From: JAAZLS01 sp964463285
GTDB taxonomy: Bacteria; Bacillota; Dethiobacteria; DTU022
DNA: 48,845 nt
Reading direction: 5' to 3'
NCBI GenBank assembly: GCA_964463285.1
Contig: CAYXBB010000010.1
Coordinates: 1-48,845, forward strand
Each line of letters starts with the position of its first letter. Position 1 is the first letter of the stretch. Positions 7,051 through 14,060 of the stretch are shown one piece after another. The notes beneath the pieces are model-generated. The model had not been told where the DNA came from. It searched no databases and saw only the letters and a list, made by a program, of their open reading frames with translations. Both the position numbers and the translations under genes were made by a program.

Positions 7051-7593
7051 GTGTTGAAAATATATTTGCCGGAAGCCCGGCAAAAACAGGGGCAGATTTT
7101 TTCTTATACCTTCTCGGAAAAAATTCCGGATAGTTTCGGCCTGAAGCCCAACCGGCCGGGCCGGCTGCTGGTTAAAGCTGATGTCTGGGTAAGCGGCGAT
7201 AAGGCCTTTCTGGAAGGGACCCTGGAAGCAGATCTAACCGCCGGCTGCAGCCGCTGTTTAAAAGAATTTACCCGACATCTGAATATTGATTTTAAAGAAA
7301 CCTTTATCCTTCGAGAGGGGATCTATTCTAAAGACGACCCGGCTGAACTGGCTTCCGAAGCTGCGAACCAGCTTATCGTTCATGGAGATTACCTTTACCT
7401 GGATGAGTACCTCAGACAGGTGCTCCTGCTGGCCCTGGGCTACAGATCGCTTTGCCGGGAAGATTGCCGGGGCATTTGCCCGGTATGCGGAACTGATTTA
7501 AATAGTGGTAACTGTGGCTGTGTTCCGGATGAGAAGAAAGAGGAGATAGATCCCCGGCTAAAAATATTAAAAAATTTGCTTCCACACGCCTAA
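7051..7593 (+). CDS. yceD: YceD/DUF177 family protein (23S rRNA accumulation)
   Basis: This 180-residue DUF177 protein belongs to a family needed for normal 23S rRNA accumulation and is almost always next to rpmF. The two-Cys motif CSRCL sits in the middle, and a C-terminal CREDCRGICPVCG plus CGC segment suggests metal binding. The GTG start has AAAGGAGAG about 6 bases upstream. A perfect sigma-A promoter precedes it and L32 follows after 39 bases, consistent with a ribosomal operon. Confidence 0.88.
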   Translation: MLKIYLPEARQKQGQIFSYTFSEKIPDSFGLKPNRPGRLLVKADVWVSGDKAFLEGTLEADLTAGCSRCLKEFTRHLNIDFKETFILREGIYSKDDPAELASEAANQLIVHGDYLYLDEYLRQVLLLALGYRSLCREDCRGICPVCGTDLNSGNCGCVPDEKKEEIDPRLKILKNLLPHA

Positions 7594-7632
7594 TCCGGGC
7601 TGAAATCAGAAATCAAAGGAGTGATCAATTAA

Positions 7633-7818
7633 ATGGCTGTTCCCAAGCGACGAACCTCCAGCTCAAAGCGAGATCGGCGCCGTTCCCATGATAAATTAAA
7701 ACCCGTCAATCTGGTGCCTTGCCCAAAATGTCATGAGCTTAAACTCACTCATCGGGTTTGTTTAAACTGTGGAAGTTACAAGGACCGGACAGTTATTGAA
7801 AAGGCAGAGAAAAAATAA
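7633..7818 (+). CDS. rpmF: 50S ribosomal protein L32
   Basis: This 61-residue zinc-ribbon ribosomal protein has the usual start MAVPKRRTSSSKRDRRR and the Cys pairs CPKC and CLNC, so it is the zinc-binding (C+) form of L32. The ATG has AAAGGAG about 10 bases upstream. It links the rRNA-related gene before it to the lipid genes after it, a conserved arrangement. Confidence 0.97.
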   Translation: MAVPKRRTSSSKRDRRRSHDKLKPVNLVPCPKCHELKLTHRVCLNCGSYKDRTVIEKAEKK

Positions 7819-7839
7819 GCGAACTGTTTTTCCCTTTCC

Positions 7840-7869
7840 GCCCTTTCTAGGCTTAAATTCAGAAAGGGC
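7840..7869. promoter_or_regulatory. Perfect inverted repeat between rpmF and plsX
   Basis: GCCCTTTCT (7840-7848) and AGAAAGGGC (7861-7869) are exact 9-bp arms around a 12-base loop. There is no T-tract directly after, so it could be a partial terminator/attenuator or an operator for the fatty acid operon. It does not look like the FapR site known from Bacillus. Confidence 0.5.
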
Positions 7870-7878
7870 GATATTATT

Positions 7879-7904
7879 ATATACAAGAGATATATACAAG
7901 AGAT
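7879..7904. repeat. Tandem 13-base duplication before plsX
   Basis: ATATACAAGAGAT occurs twice back to back (7879-7891 and 7892-7904) with no mismatch, 16 to 37 bases before the possible plsX starts. It is either a slippage duplication or a doubled protein-binding site. Confidence 0.75.
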
Positions 7905-7940
7905 CAGCAGGTTGGTAAATTGTTAATAGGACGTGAAACA

Positions 7941-8975
7941 GTGGTTAGGGTAGCCATTGATGCCATGGGTGGAGATCACGCTCCCGGGGAAATTGTCCGG
8001 GGGACGGTGGCGGCGGTTTCTGCTAACCGGGATCTGCAAGCAATATTTGTAGGAAAAAAAGATCAGGTGGAACAGTGCCTGCAAGAGGTTAACTGCTCCC
8101 GGGATCGGCTTGAGATTGTTCCGGCGGAAGATATCATTCTAAATGATGACGACCCCGGACTGGCGGTCCGCAATAAGCAGGGAGCCTCCATGGTAACCGC
8201 GCTGCAACTGGTCCGCTCCGGGCAAGCGGAAGCGGTTTTAAGCGCCGGTAACACCGGAGCTTTAATGAGTGCAGGAGTGTTGTGGCTGGGCCGATTATCC
8301 GGGGTCAGCCGCCCTGCCCTGCTGGCAGTTCTTCCGGGGTTTAGTGGTGAGCCGTTGGTGGTGTTGGATGTGGGAGCCAACATGGACGCTCGGCCGGAAC
8401 AGATGCTCCAGTATGCCTTCATGGGCCGTATCTATGCCTGCCGGTTACTGGGGCGGGCGGATCCCAAAGTGGCCCTGCTAAATGTGGGAAGTGAGCAAAA
8501 TAAGGGCAACAGCCAGGTCAAGAAAGCCTACCGGCTTTTTGAGCGACATGTTCCCGGTTTTTGTGGGAATATTGAAGGGACAGAGGTGTTTTTTAACTTT
8601 GCTGATGTAATAATCTGTGACGGGTTTGTGGGCAATGTGCTGCTAAAAACGGCGGAGGGCCTCTCCCGGGGGATATTAAATTTCTTAAAGCAGCAGATTG
8701 ATTGCAGCTCGCGCTTGCAAATAGGGGCTGCACTGTTCAAACCTGCTTTGCTGAATTTGAGCCGGAAGGTGGATGTTCGGGAGTACGGGGGGGCACCCCT
8801 TTTAGGGGTAAACGGGGTGTGTATCAAGTGTCACGGATCATCCCGGGCCAGGGCAATCGAACTGGCCCTGCTCAATCAGGTTTATCCTTTTGTTTCCCTA
8901 AACCTGGTCAACCTGTTTCAACAGGCCCTGAAGGAGATAGCTCCTGAGTTGAAGAAAGAAGGATGCGATGGATAA
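7941..8975 (+). CDS. plsX: Phosphate acyltransferase PlsX
   Basis: PlsX converts acyl-ACP to acyl-phosphate for phosphatidic acid synthesis at the membrane. The family signature MVRVAIDAMGGDHAP opens the protein, followed by the GNTGALMSAG block and the C-terminal GGAPLLGV. The reading frame is also open from TTG at 7920 (351 residues); I prefer GTG at 7941 (344 residues) because homologues begin right before the VAIDAMGG block. Neither start has a strong ribosome binding site. It overlaps fabH by 8 bases and heads the plsX-fabH-fabD-fabG-acpP-fabF unit. Confidence 0.95.
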   Translation: MVRVAIDAMGGDHAPGEIVRGTVAAVSANRDLQAIFVGKKDQVEQCLQEVNCSRDRLEIVPAEDIILNDDDPGLAVRNKQGASMVTALQLVRSGQAEAVLSAGNTGALMSAGVLWLGRLSGVSRPALLAVLPGFSGEPLVVLDVGANMDARPEQMLQYAFMGRIYACRLLGRADPKVALLNVGSEQNKGNSQVKKAYRLFERHVPGFCGNIEGTEVFFNFADVIICDGFVGNVLLKTAEGLSRGILNFLKQQIDCSSRLQIGAALFKPALLNLSRKVDVREYGGAPLLGVNGVCIKCHGSSRARAIELALLNQVYPFVSLNLVNLFQQALKEIAPELKKEGCDG

Positions 8976-9957
8976 GGCAGTGAACACTGTAATTTCCGGA
9001 ATAGGGGTGGCGGTACCTTCAAAAATTATTACCAATCATGATCTGGAAAAAATCGTGAATACCAGTGATCACTGGATAGCAACCCGCACCGGCATCAGGC
9101 AGCGGCGGGTGCTGGAGGCCGGCCTGTCGAATGCAGATCTTTCCGAACAGGCCGCCCGAGAGGCACTGGATCGGGCCGATTTGAAACCGGATCGGCTTGA
9201 ACTGATAATTATGGCTACGGTTACCCCGGATTATCCTTTCCCGGCGACTGCCTGCCTTCTTCAGGCCAGATTGGGAGCATTAAACGCGGTGGCTTTTGAT
9301 ATTTCAGCGGGATGTACCGGTTTTGTATACGCCCTGACGGTAGCCGACCAGTATATTCGCGCCGGGATTTATCGCAACGCTCTGATCGTGGGGGGAGAGG
9401 TTTTAAGCCGGATTGTTGATTGGGAAGACCGCAGCACCTGTGTTCTGTTTGGGGATGGCGCAGGGGCAGCGGTGCTAACCTGCGGCAACTCAGAGCGGGG
9501 TATTGTTTGTTTTGAGCTGGGGTCCGATGGGCGAGGGGCGGATTTGCTGATGATGCCCGGGGGAGGCTGCCTGCGTCCGGCCAGCCGGGAGACGGTGGAA
9601 CAGAAACTTCATTATGTTAAAATGAACGGCAACGAGATATTTAAATTTGCAGTGCGGGTGGTAGAAGAAACCACCTTAAATCTCCTTCACAAGGGAGGAT
9701 TCACCCCGGAAGATTTGGATTTTTTGTTTCTGCACCAGGCCAATTTGCGGATTATCGAATCGGCCAGGAAACGACTTAAAATCCCCCCGGAAAAGGTGCC
9801 GGTAAATATAGATCGCTACGGAAATACCTCTTCGGCAGCCATTCCAATTTTGATCAAAGAAGAAGTTGATGCCGGAAGGCTTGTCCCCGGATCTTTGGTA
9901 GCCATGGTGGCTTTTGGAGCGGGCCTGACCTGGGGAGGAGTGCTGGCGGTTTGGTAG
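8968..9957 (+). CDS. fabH: Beta-ketoacyl-ACP synthase III
   Basis: FabH starts fatty acid synthesis by condensing acyl-CoA with malonyl-ACP. The thiolase-fold protein (329 residues) has the catalytic triad Cys116 (SAGCTGF), His256 (FLHQANLRI) and Asn286 (YGNTSSAA). The ATG overlaps the end of plsX and has AAGAAGG just before it. Firmicutes with branched lipids use FabH to choose iso/anteiso starters, but the sequence alone does not show chain preference here. Confidence 0.96.
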   Translation: MDKAVNTVISGIGVAVPSKIITNHDLEKIVNTSDHWIATRTGIRQRRVLEAGLSNADLSEQAAREALDRADLKPDRLELIIMATVTPDYPFPATACLLQARLGALNAVAFDISAGCTGFVYALTVADQYIRAGIYRNALIVGGEVLSRIVDWEDRSTCVLFGDGAGAAVLTCGNSERGIVCFELGSDGRGADLLMMPGGGCLRPASRETVEQKLHYVKMNGNEIFKFAVRVVEETTLNLLHKGGFTPEDLDFLFLHQANLRIIESARKRLKIPPEKVPVNIDRYGNTSSAAIPILIKEEVDAGRLVPGSLVAMVAFGAGLTWGGVLAVW

Positions 9958-10019
9958 ATAAAAGGGTTTTCTTGCCGACGGAGCGGATCTAATTTGCATA
10001 ATGGTTACAGGGTGGTAGA

Positions 10020-10970
10020 TTGGTGAAAACAGCATTTCTTTTTCCCGGACAGGGCTCGCAATATGTGGGAATGGGCCGGGATCTATATGAACACTACGGG
10101 CCCGCCAGGTCAGTATTTGAGCGGGCGGCACAGATACTGGGACCGGAGTTGCTGAAGGTAATATTTCAAGGCCCGGAAGAAAAACTTAACCTGACTGAGT
10201 TTACCCAGCCTGCTGTGCTGGCCACCAGTCTGGCGGTAGCAGCAGTGGTGGAAGAGGCGGGCCTTCAGCCGGAGGCCGCTGCCGGGCTGAGTTTGGGAGA
10301 GTACAGTGCACTGGTAGTATCGGGGGCGTTGAGCTTTGAAGATGCCCTGCCGCTGGTTCAGCGGCGGGGGATACTGATCCAGGAGGCGGTCCCCCCCGGG
10401 GAGGGGATGATGATGGCTATAATGGGGCTTTCCCGGGGGAAGGTGGAACGGATTTGCTGCCGGGTTTCCACTGGCGGGGTGGTCGAGCCGGCCAACTATA
10501 ATTGCCCCGGGCAGGTGGTAATCTCCGGGGAGCCGGAAGCTGTCCGCGAGGCCGGAGATCTGGCCAGGAAGGCCGGAGCCAAAAAGGTGGTTGCACTTAA
10601 GGTAAGTGCCCCCTTTCACTGTGCGTTGCTTAAACCGGTGGAGGAGAAGATCGCCCGTGAACTGGCAGATATTGAGATCCGATCTCCTTCCATACCAGTG
10701 GTTTTTAACTGCTTGGCCGGATTTGTATCCGATCCCCCCGGTATAAAACAGGCCCTGGTTAACCAGGTTAGCCAGGCAGTGCTCTGGGAGGATTCCATCC
10801 GGCGGCTGCTGGAAGAAGGGTTTGATACTTTTCTAGAGTTGGGCTCGGGGAAGGTGCTGGCCGGGTTCATGAAGCGGATCGATCCCCAGCGCTTTTGCGC
10901 CTCTATTGGTGACAGCTTATCTTTGCACCGGGTGCAGGCGGAGTTAAAGGAGGTGTCCAAATGCTCTTAA
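10020..10970 (+). CDS. fabD: Malonyl-CoA:ACP transacylase
   Basis: FabD loads malonate from CoA onto ACP. The protein (316 residues) has FLFPGQGSQY at the start, the nucleophile Ser91 in GLSLGEYSAL and His200 in SAPFH. TTG at 10020 is adjacent to a GTG at 10023; either could start it, with GGGTGG just upstream. No enoyl reductase gene (fabK/fabI) lies between fabH and fabD as in many clostridia, so that step must be encoded elsewhere. It overlaps fabG by 10 bases. Confidence 0.95.
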   Translation: MVKTAFLFPGQGSQYVGMGRDLYEHYGPARSVFERAAQILGPELLKVIFQGPEEKLNLTEFTQPAVLATSLAVAAVVEEAGLQPEAAAGLSLGEYSALVVSGALSFEDALPLVQRRGILIQEAVPPGEGMMMAIMGLSRGKVERICCRVSTGGVVEPANYNCPGQVVISGEPEAVREAGDLARKAGAKKVVALKVSAPFHCALLKPVEEKIARELADIEIRSPSIPVVFNCLAGFVSDPPGIKQALVNQVSQAVLWEDSIRRLLEEGFDTFLELGSGKVLAGFMKRIDPQRFCASIGDSLSLHRVQAELKEVSKCS

Positions 10971-11711
10971 GCGGCAAGGTAGCTATAGTAACCGGAGGTT
11001 CCCGGGGGATTGGTCGGGCATCAGCACTGGAACTGGCTCGGGCGGGAGCGGCGGTAGTGATCAACTATGCTCGAAACCCGGAGGCAGCGGAAAAAACTAA
11101 GCAGGAGATAACCCGGGCCGGTGGGCGGGCGGCTGTTTGTCAGGCCGATGTTAGCTCCTACAGGGCCTGTGAAGAGCTGATCCGATGCGCTCTTGATAAT
11201 TTCCAAAGAATTGATATACTGATCAATAATGCCGGCATCAACCGGGATAACTTGCTGGTTAGAATGAAACCCGAGGAATGGCAGGAGGTTGTAGATACCA
11301 ACTTAACAGGAATTTATAACTGTACCCGAGCCGTATTAAGGCCGATGCTAAAGCAAAAAAGCGGAGGCTGTATTATCAGCATTGCCTCGGTGGCCGGTAT
11401 TTATGGTAACGTGGGTCAGTGCAACTATGCTGCCGCCAAGGGAGGGGTGATTGCTTTTACCCGTTCCCTGGCCAAGGAATTGGGTGCAAGGGGGATCACG
11501 GTAAATGCGGTTGCCNNNNNNNNNNGGATTTATTGACACCGAAATGACTTCCGTGCTTTCAGAACAGCTTAAATCAGAGGTTTTATCCCGTATCTCTTTG
11601 GGAAGGCTAGGTTGCCCCCAGGATGTGGCCGAGGTGGTTTTATTTCTGGCAGCCCGGGGGGACTATATAACCGGCCAGGTTATTGCCGTTGATGGCGGTA
11701 TTGTGATGTAA
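10961..11711 (+). CDS. fabG: 3-oxoacyl-ACP reductase (interrupted by an assembly gap)
   Basis: FabG is the NADPH-dependent short-chain dehydrogenase that reduces 3-ketoacyl-ACP. Seen: TGGSRGIG cofactor loop, NNAGI, catalytic Ser (SIASVAG), Tyr and Lys (YAAAKGG), and the C-terminal GQVIAVDGGI. A run of ten N (11516-11525) splits the frame: before it comes VNAVA, after it GFIDTEMT. FabG proteins read VNAVAPGFIDTEM here, so the real gap is most likely one Pro codon. With that codon the protein is 247 residues, the normal length. The apparent frame change is an artefact of the fixed-size gap, and the gene should be treated as intact. Confidence 0.93.
11516..11525. other. Assembly gap (ten N) inside fabG
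   Basis: Ten N characters stand between the codons for VNAVA and GFIDTEMT of FabG. Alignment with the family indicates only about three missing bases, so ten is a placeholder. Confidence 0.95.
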
Positions 11712-11734
11712 AACCGAGAAAGGGGGTGAGCTGC

Positions 11735-11962
11735 TTGGACGTTAAGGAAAAGGTAAAATCAATTGTTGCCGATCAGCTGGAAATTGACATTGACAAACTG
11801 ACTATGGAAACCACGTTTGAGGAAATCGATGCCGATTCATTGGATATCGTAGAGTTGGTAATGACCTTGGAAGAAGAATTTGAGCTGGAGATTTCCGATG
11901 AAGAGATCGAAAATATCAAATCAGTGGGGGACGTGGTGAAATATATTGAGCCCCGGGTGTAA
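11735..11962 (+). CDS. acpP: Acyl carrier protein
   Basis: This 75-residue acidic four-helix protein carries growing acyl chains on a 4'-phosphopantetheine attached to the Ser in DADSLDIVEL. The start TTG at 11735 is chosen over GTG at 11726 because AAGGGGGTGA lies about 6 bases before it and the protein then begins MDVKEKVKSIV like other ACPs. It sits between fabG and fabF, the usual place. Confidence 0.95.
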   Translation: MDVKEKVKSIVADQLEIDIDKLTMETTFEEIDADSLDIVELVMTLEEEFELEISDEEIENIKSVGDVVKYIEPRV

Positions 11963-11978
11963 ATAGCGAGGTGAGAAA

Positions 11979-13238
11979 GTGGGACCAAGAGTAGTGATTA
12001 CCGGAATGGGGTTGGTTACCCCCATTGGTATCGGCAAGCAGCAGTTTTGGGACAGCCTATCCAGGGGGGTAAGCGGGATTTCCCGGGTAACCGGCTTTGA
12101 TGTTGCCGGCTATCCTTGCCAAATTGCCGGTGAAGTGCCGGACTTTGATCCCACCGACTACATAGACAAAAGAGAAATCAGGAAGATGGATCGGTTTACC
12201 CAATTTGGGGTGGCTGCGGCCTTGATGGCCTGGGAAGATGCCGGATTGACCAACAGCGATGTGGATAAGGAAAACGTGGGAGTGCAGGTTGCTTCAGGCA
12301 TCGGGGGGATCAAAACCATTGAAGACCAGTTAAGGGTGCTATGGGAAAAAGGCCCCCGTCGGGTATCTCCTTTCTTTGTTCCCATGCTTATTGCCAATAT
12401 GGCTTCCGGCTATATTTCTATCGTATTGGGGCTCAAGGGCCCCAATTCTACTACTGTTACCGCCTGCGCGGCTTCTACTCATGCGGTAGGCGATGCCTAC
12501 TGGATTATTAAGCGGGGTGATGCTGAACTTATGGTGGCCGGAGGGGCGGAAGCCGCCATATCCCAGCTGGCTTTTGCCGGTTTTTCATCTGCCAGGGCGC
12601 TTTCTACCCGTAACGATCAGCCGGCAAAGGCCTCTCGTCCGTTCGATTTAAAGCGGGATGGATTTGTTTTAAGCGAAGGATCAGGAGTGGTAATTTTGGA
12701 ATCGCTGGAACATGCTTTGCGCCGAAATGCCTATATTTATGGAGAGATTACCGGATACGGCATGTCCGGCGACGGTTACCATGTAACCGCTCCCGATCCC
12801 CAGGGCAGGGGGGCGTTGCTTTGTATGAGCAGGGCCCTTAACAGTGCGGGCATTGAACCGGGTGCGGTGGATTATATTAATGCACACGGCACCTCCACCG
12901 AATATAATGATCGGGTGGAAACCGGGGCCATAAAAGAGTTGTTTGGAGAACATGCTTATAGACTGGCCCTCAGCTCTACCAAGTCGATGACCGGGCACCT
13001 GCTGGGGGCGGCGGGAGCGGTGGAGCTTATCGCCACCCTGCTGTGTATAAAGCACCAGGTAGCACACCCCACCATTAACTACGAGTACCCGGATCCGGAA
13101 TGCGATCTTGATTATGTTCCCAACCGCCCGCGGGAACTGGTGATCAATGTCGCTTTATCAAATTCTTTCGGATTTGGCGGAACTAATGCCTCTTTAACCG
13201 TAAGCCGGTATTTTGACCGGGATTTGCCGGGTAATTAA
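11979..13238 (+). CDS. fabF: Beta-ketoacyl-ACP synthase II
   Basis: FabF elongates acyl-ACP chains. The 419-residue protein has the catalytic Cys163 (TACAAST), His303 (NAHGTST) and His340 (MTGHLLGAAG), and the closing SNSFGFGGTNAS. The GTG start has GCGAGGTGAG just upstream. It ends the fatty acid block and touches rnc: the next gene starts on the base after the stop, so the lipid and RNA processing genes are probably co-transcribed. Confidence 0.96.
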   Translation: MGPRVVITGMGLVTPIGIGKQQFWDSLSRGVSGISRVTGFDVAGYPCQIAGEVPDFDPTDYIDKREIRKMDRFTQFGVAAALMAWEDAGLTNSDVDKENVGVQVASGIGGIKTIEDQLRVLWEKGPRRVSPFFVPMLIANMASGYISIVLGLKGPNSTTVTACAASTHAVGDAYWIIKRGDAELMVAGGAEAAISQLAFAGFSSARALSTRNDQPAKASRPFDLKRDGFVLSEGSGVVILESLEHALRRNAYIYGEITGYGMSGDGYHVTAPDPQGRGALLCMSRALNSAGIEPGAVDYINAHGTSTEYNDRVETGAIKELFGEHAYRLALSSTKSMTGHLLGAAGAVELIATLLCIKHQVAHPTINYEYPDPECDLDYVPNRPRELVINVALSNSFGFGGTNASLTVSRYFDRDLPGN

Positions 13239-13964
13239 GTGGGTAGTGCTAGGTGGGCAGATAAGCTGTATAAATTTTTAACCCGGTTGGGTTGGGATAT
13301 CCAGGATAAAAGTCTATATGAACAGGCCTTGACCCATTCTTCTTTTGCCCATGAGAGAAGCCGCCCTTATTTTCATAACGAGAGGCTGGAATTTTTAGGG
13401 GATGCCGTTTTGGAGCTGATTATCAGCAGCCATCTCTACTGTTCTTACCCCGGCCTTCCGGAGGGCAAGTTGACCAAACTGCGCTCAGACCTGGTTTGTG
13501 AGACCTCATTGGCCGCCATTGCCGGAACCCTACAATTAGGAAAAATATTGCGCCTGGGTAAAGGAGAACTGGCCGGGGGGGGCTCCGAGCGGCCCTCCCT
13601 TCTGGCGGATGCGCTGGAGGCGCTTATCGGTGCTATTTACCTGGATTTGGGCCTGGAATGTTGCCGCCGGCAGGTGATGGAGTTGTATGAACCGGTGCTC
13701 CAGGATCTTCAGCAAGGGATACTGAGGAAAGACTATAAAACATTGGTTCAAGAACTGACTCAGGCCCAATTTGGAATTACCCCCGAATATAGGATTGTCC
13801 ATGAGAGCGGCCCCGATCACGATAAAACTTTCCTGGCAGAGATAATATTGGATGCGGAATTCATCGGGCGGGGCTCGGGTCGCAGCAAGAAAGAATCGGA
13901 GCAAGCTGCAGCCAGGGAAGCCTGGATTAAACTTACCCAGGAATTTCGGGGACACCATACTTAA
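13239..13964 (+). CDS. rnc: Ribonuclease III
   Basis: RNase III cuts double-stranded RNA and processes rRNA precursors and SRP RNA. The 241-residue protein has the nuclease signature ERLEFLGDAVLEL (48-60), a second acidic block ADALEALIGAIYLD, and a C-terminal dsRNA-binding domain (about 165-237) ending KKESEQAAAREAW. The GTG start abuts the fabF stop without a clear ribosome binding site, suggesting translational coupling. Its last codons form one arm of a long inverted repeat. Confidence 0.95.
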   Translation: MGSARWADKLYKFLTRLGWDIQDKSLYEQALTHSSFAHERSRPYFHNERLEFLGDAVLELIISSHLYCSYPGLPEGKLTKLRSDLVCETSLAAIAGTLQLGKILRLGKGELAGGGSERPSLLADALEALIGAIYLDLGLECCRRQVMELYEPVLQDLQQGILRKDYKTLVQELTQAQFGITPEYRIVHESGPDHDKTFLAEIILDAEFIGRGSGRSKKESEQAAAREAWIKLTQEFRGHHT

Positions 13965-14024
13965 TTACAGGCAACGACTATCCTGCCCGACAATTACTTT
14001 AAGATAATTAAGTATGAGGTCCCC
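13948..14024. repeat. Imperfect inverted repeat at the rnc-smc junction
   Basis: A 20-base arm beginning GGGGAC at 13948 overlaps the rnc stop codon and pairs with 14005-14024, ending GTCCCC, with 18 of 20 positions complementary and a 37-base loop. It could be a strong mRNA hairpin protecting or terminating the rnc message, or a small inserted element. Confidence 0.7.
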
Positions 14025-14060
14025 AAAATTAATCGGACTTGTTTCAGTATGGGGTGAGTT

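Noticed and set aside
7840..7869. Inverted repeat as a FapR operator
   Set aside because: The sequence does not resemble the TTAGTAC-type FapR consensus.
10110..10619. 169-residue open frame on the minus strand in fabD
   Set aside because: It is an antisense shadow of a well-conserved gene, rich in Pro, Gly and His as expected from GC-rich codons read backward.
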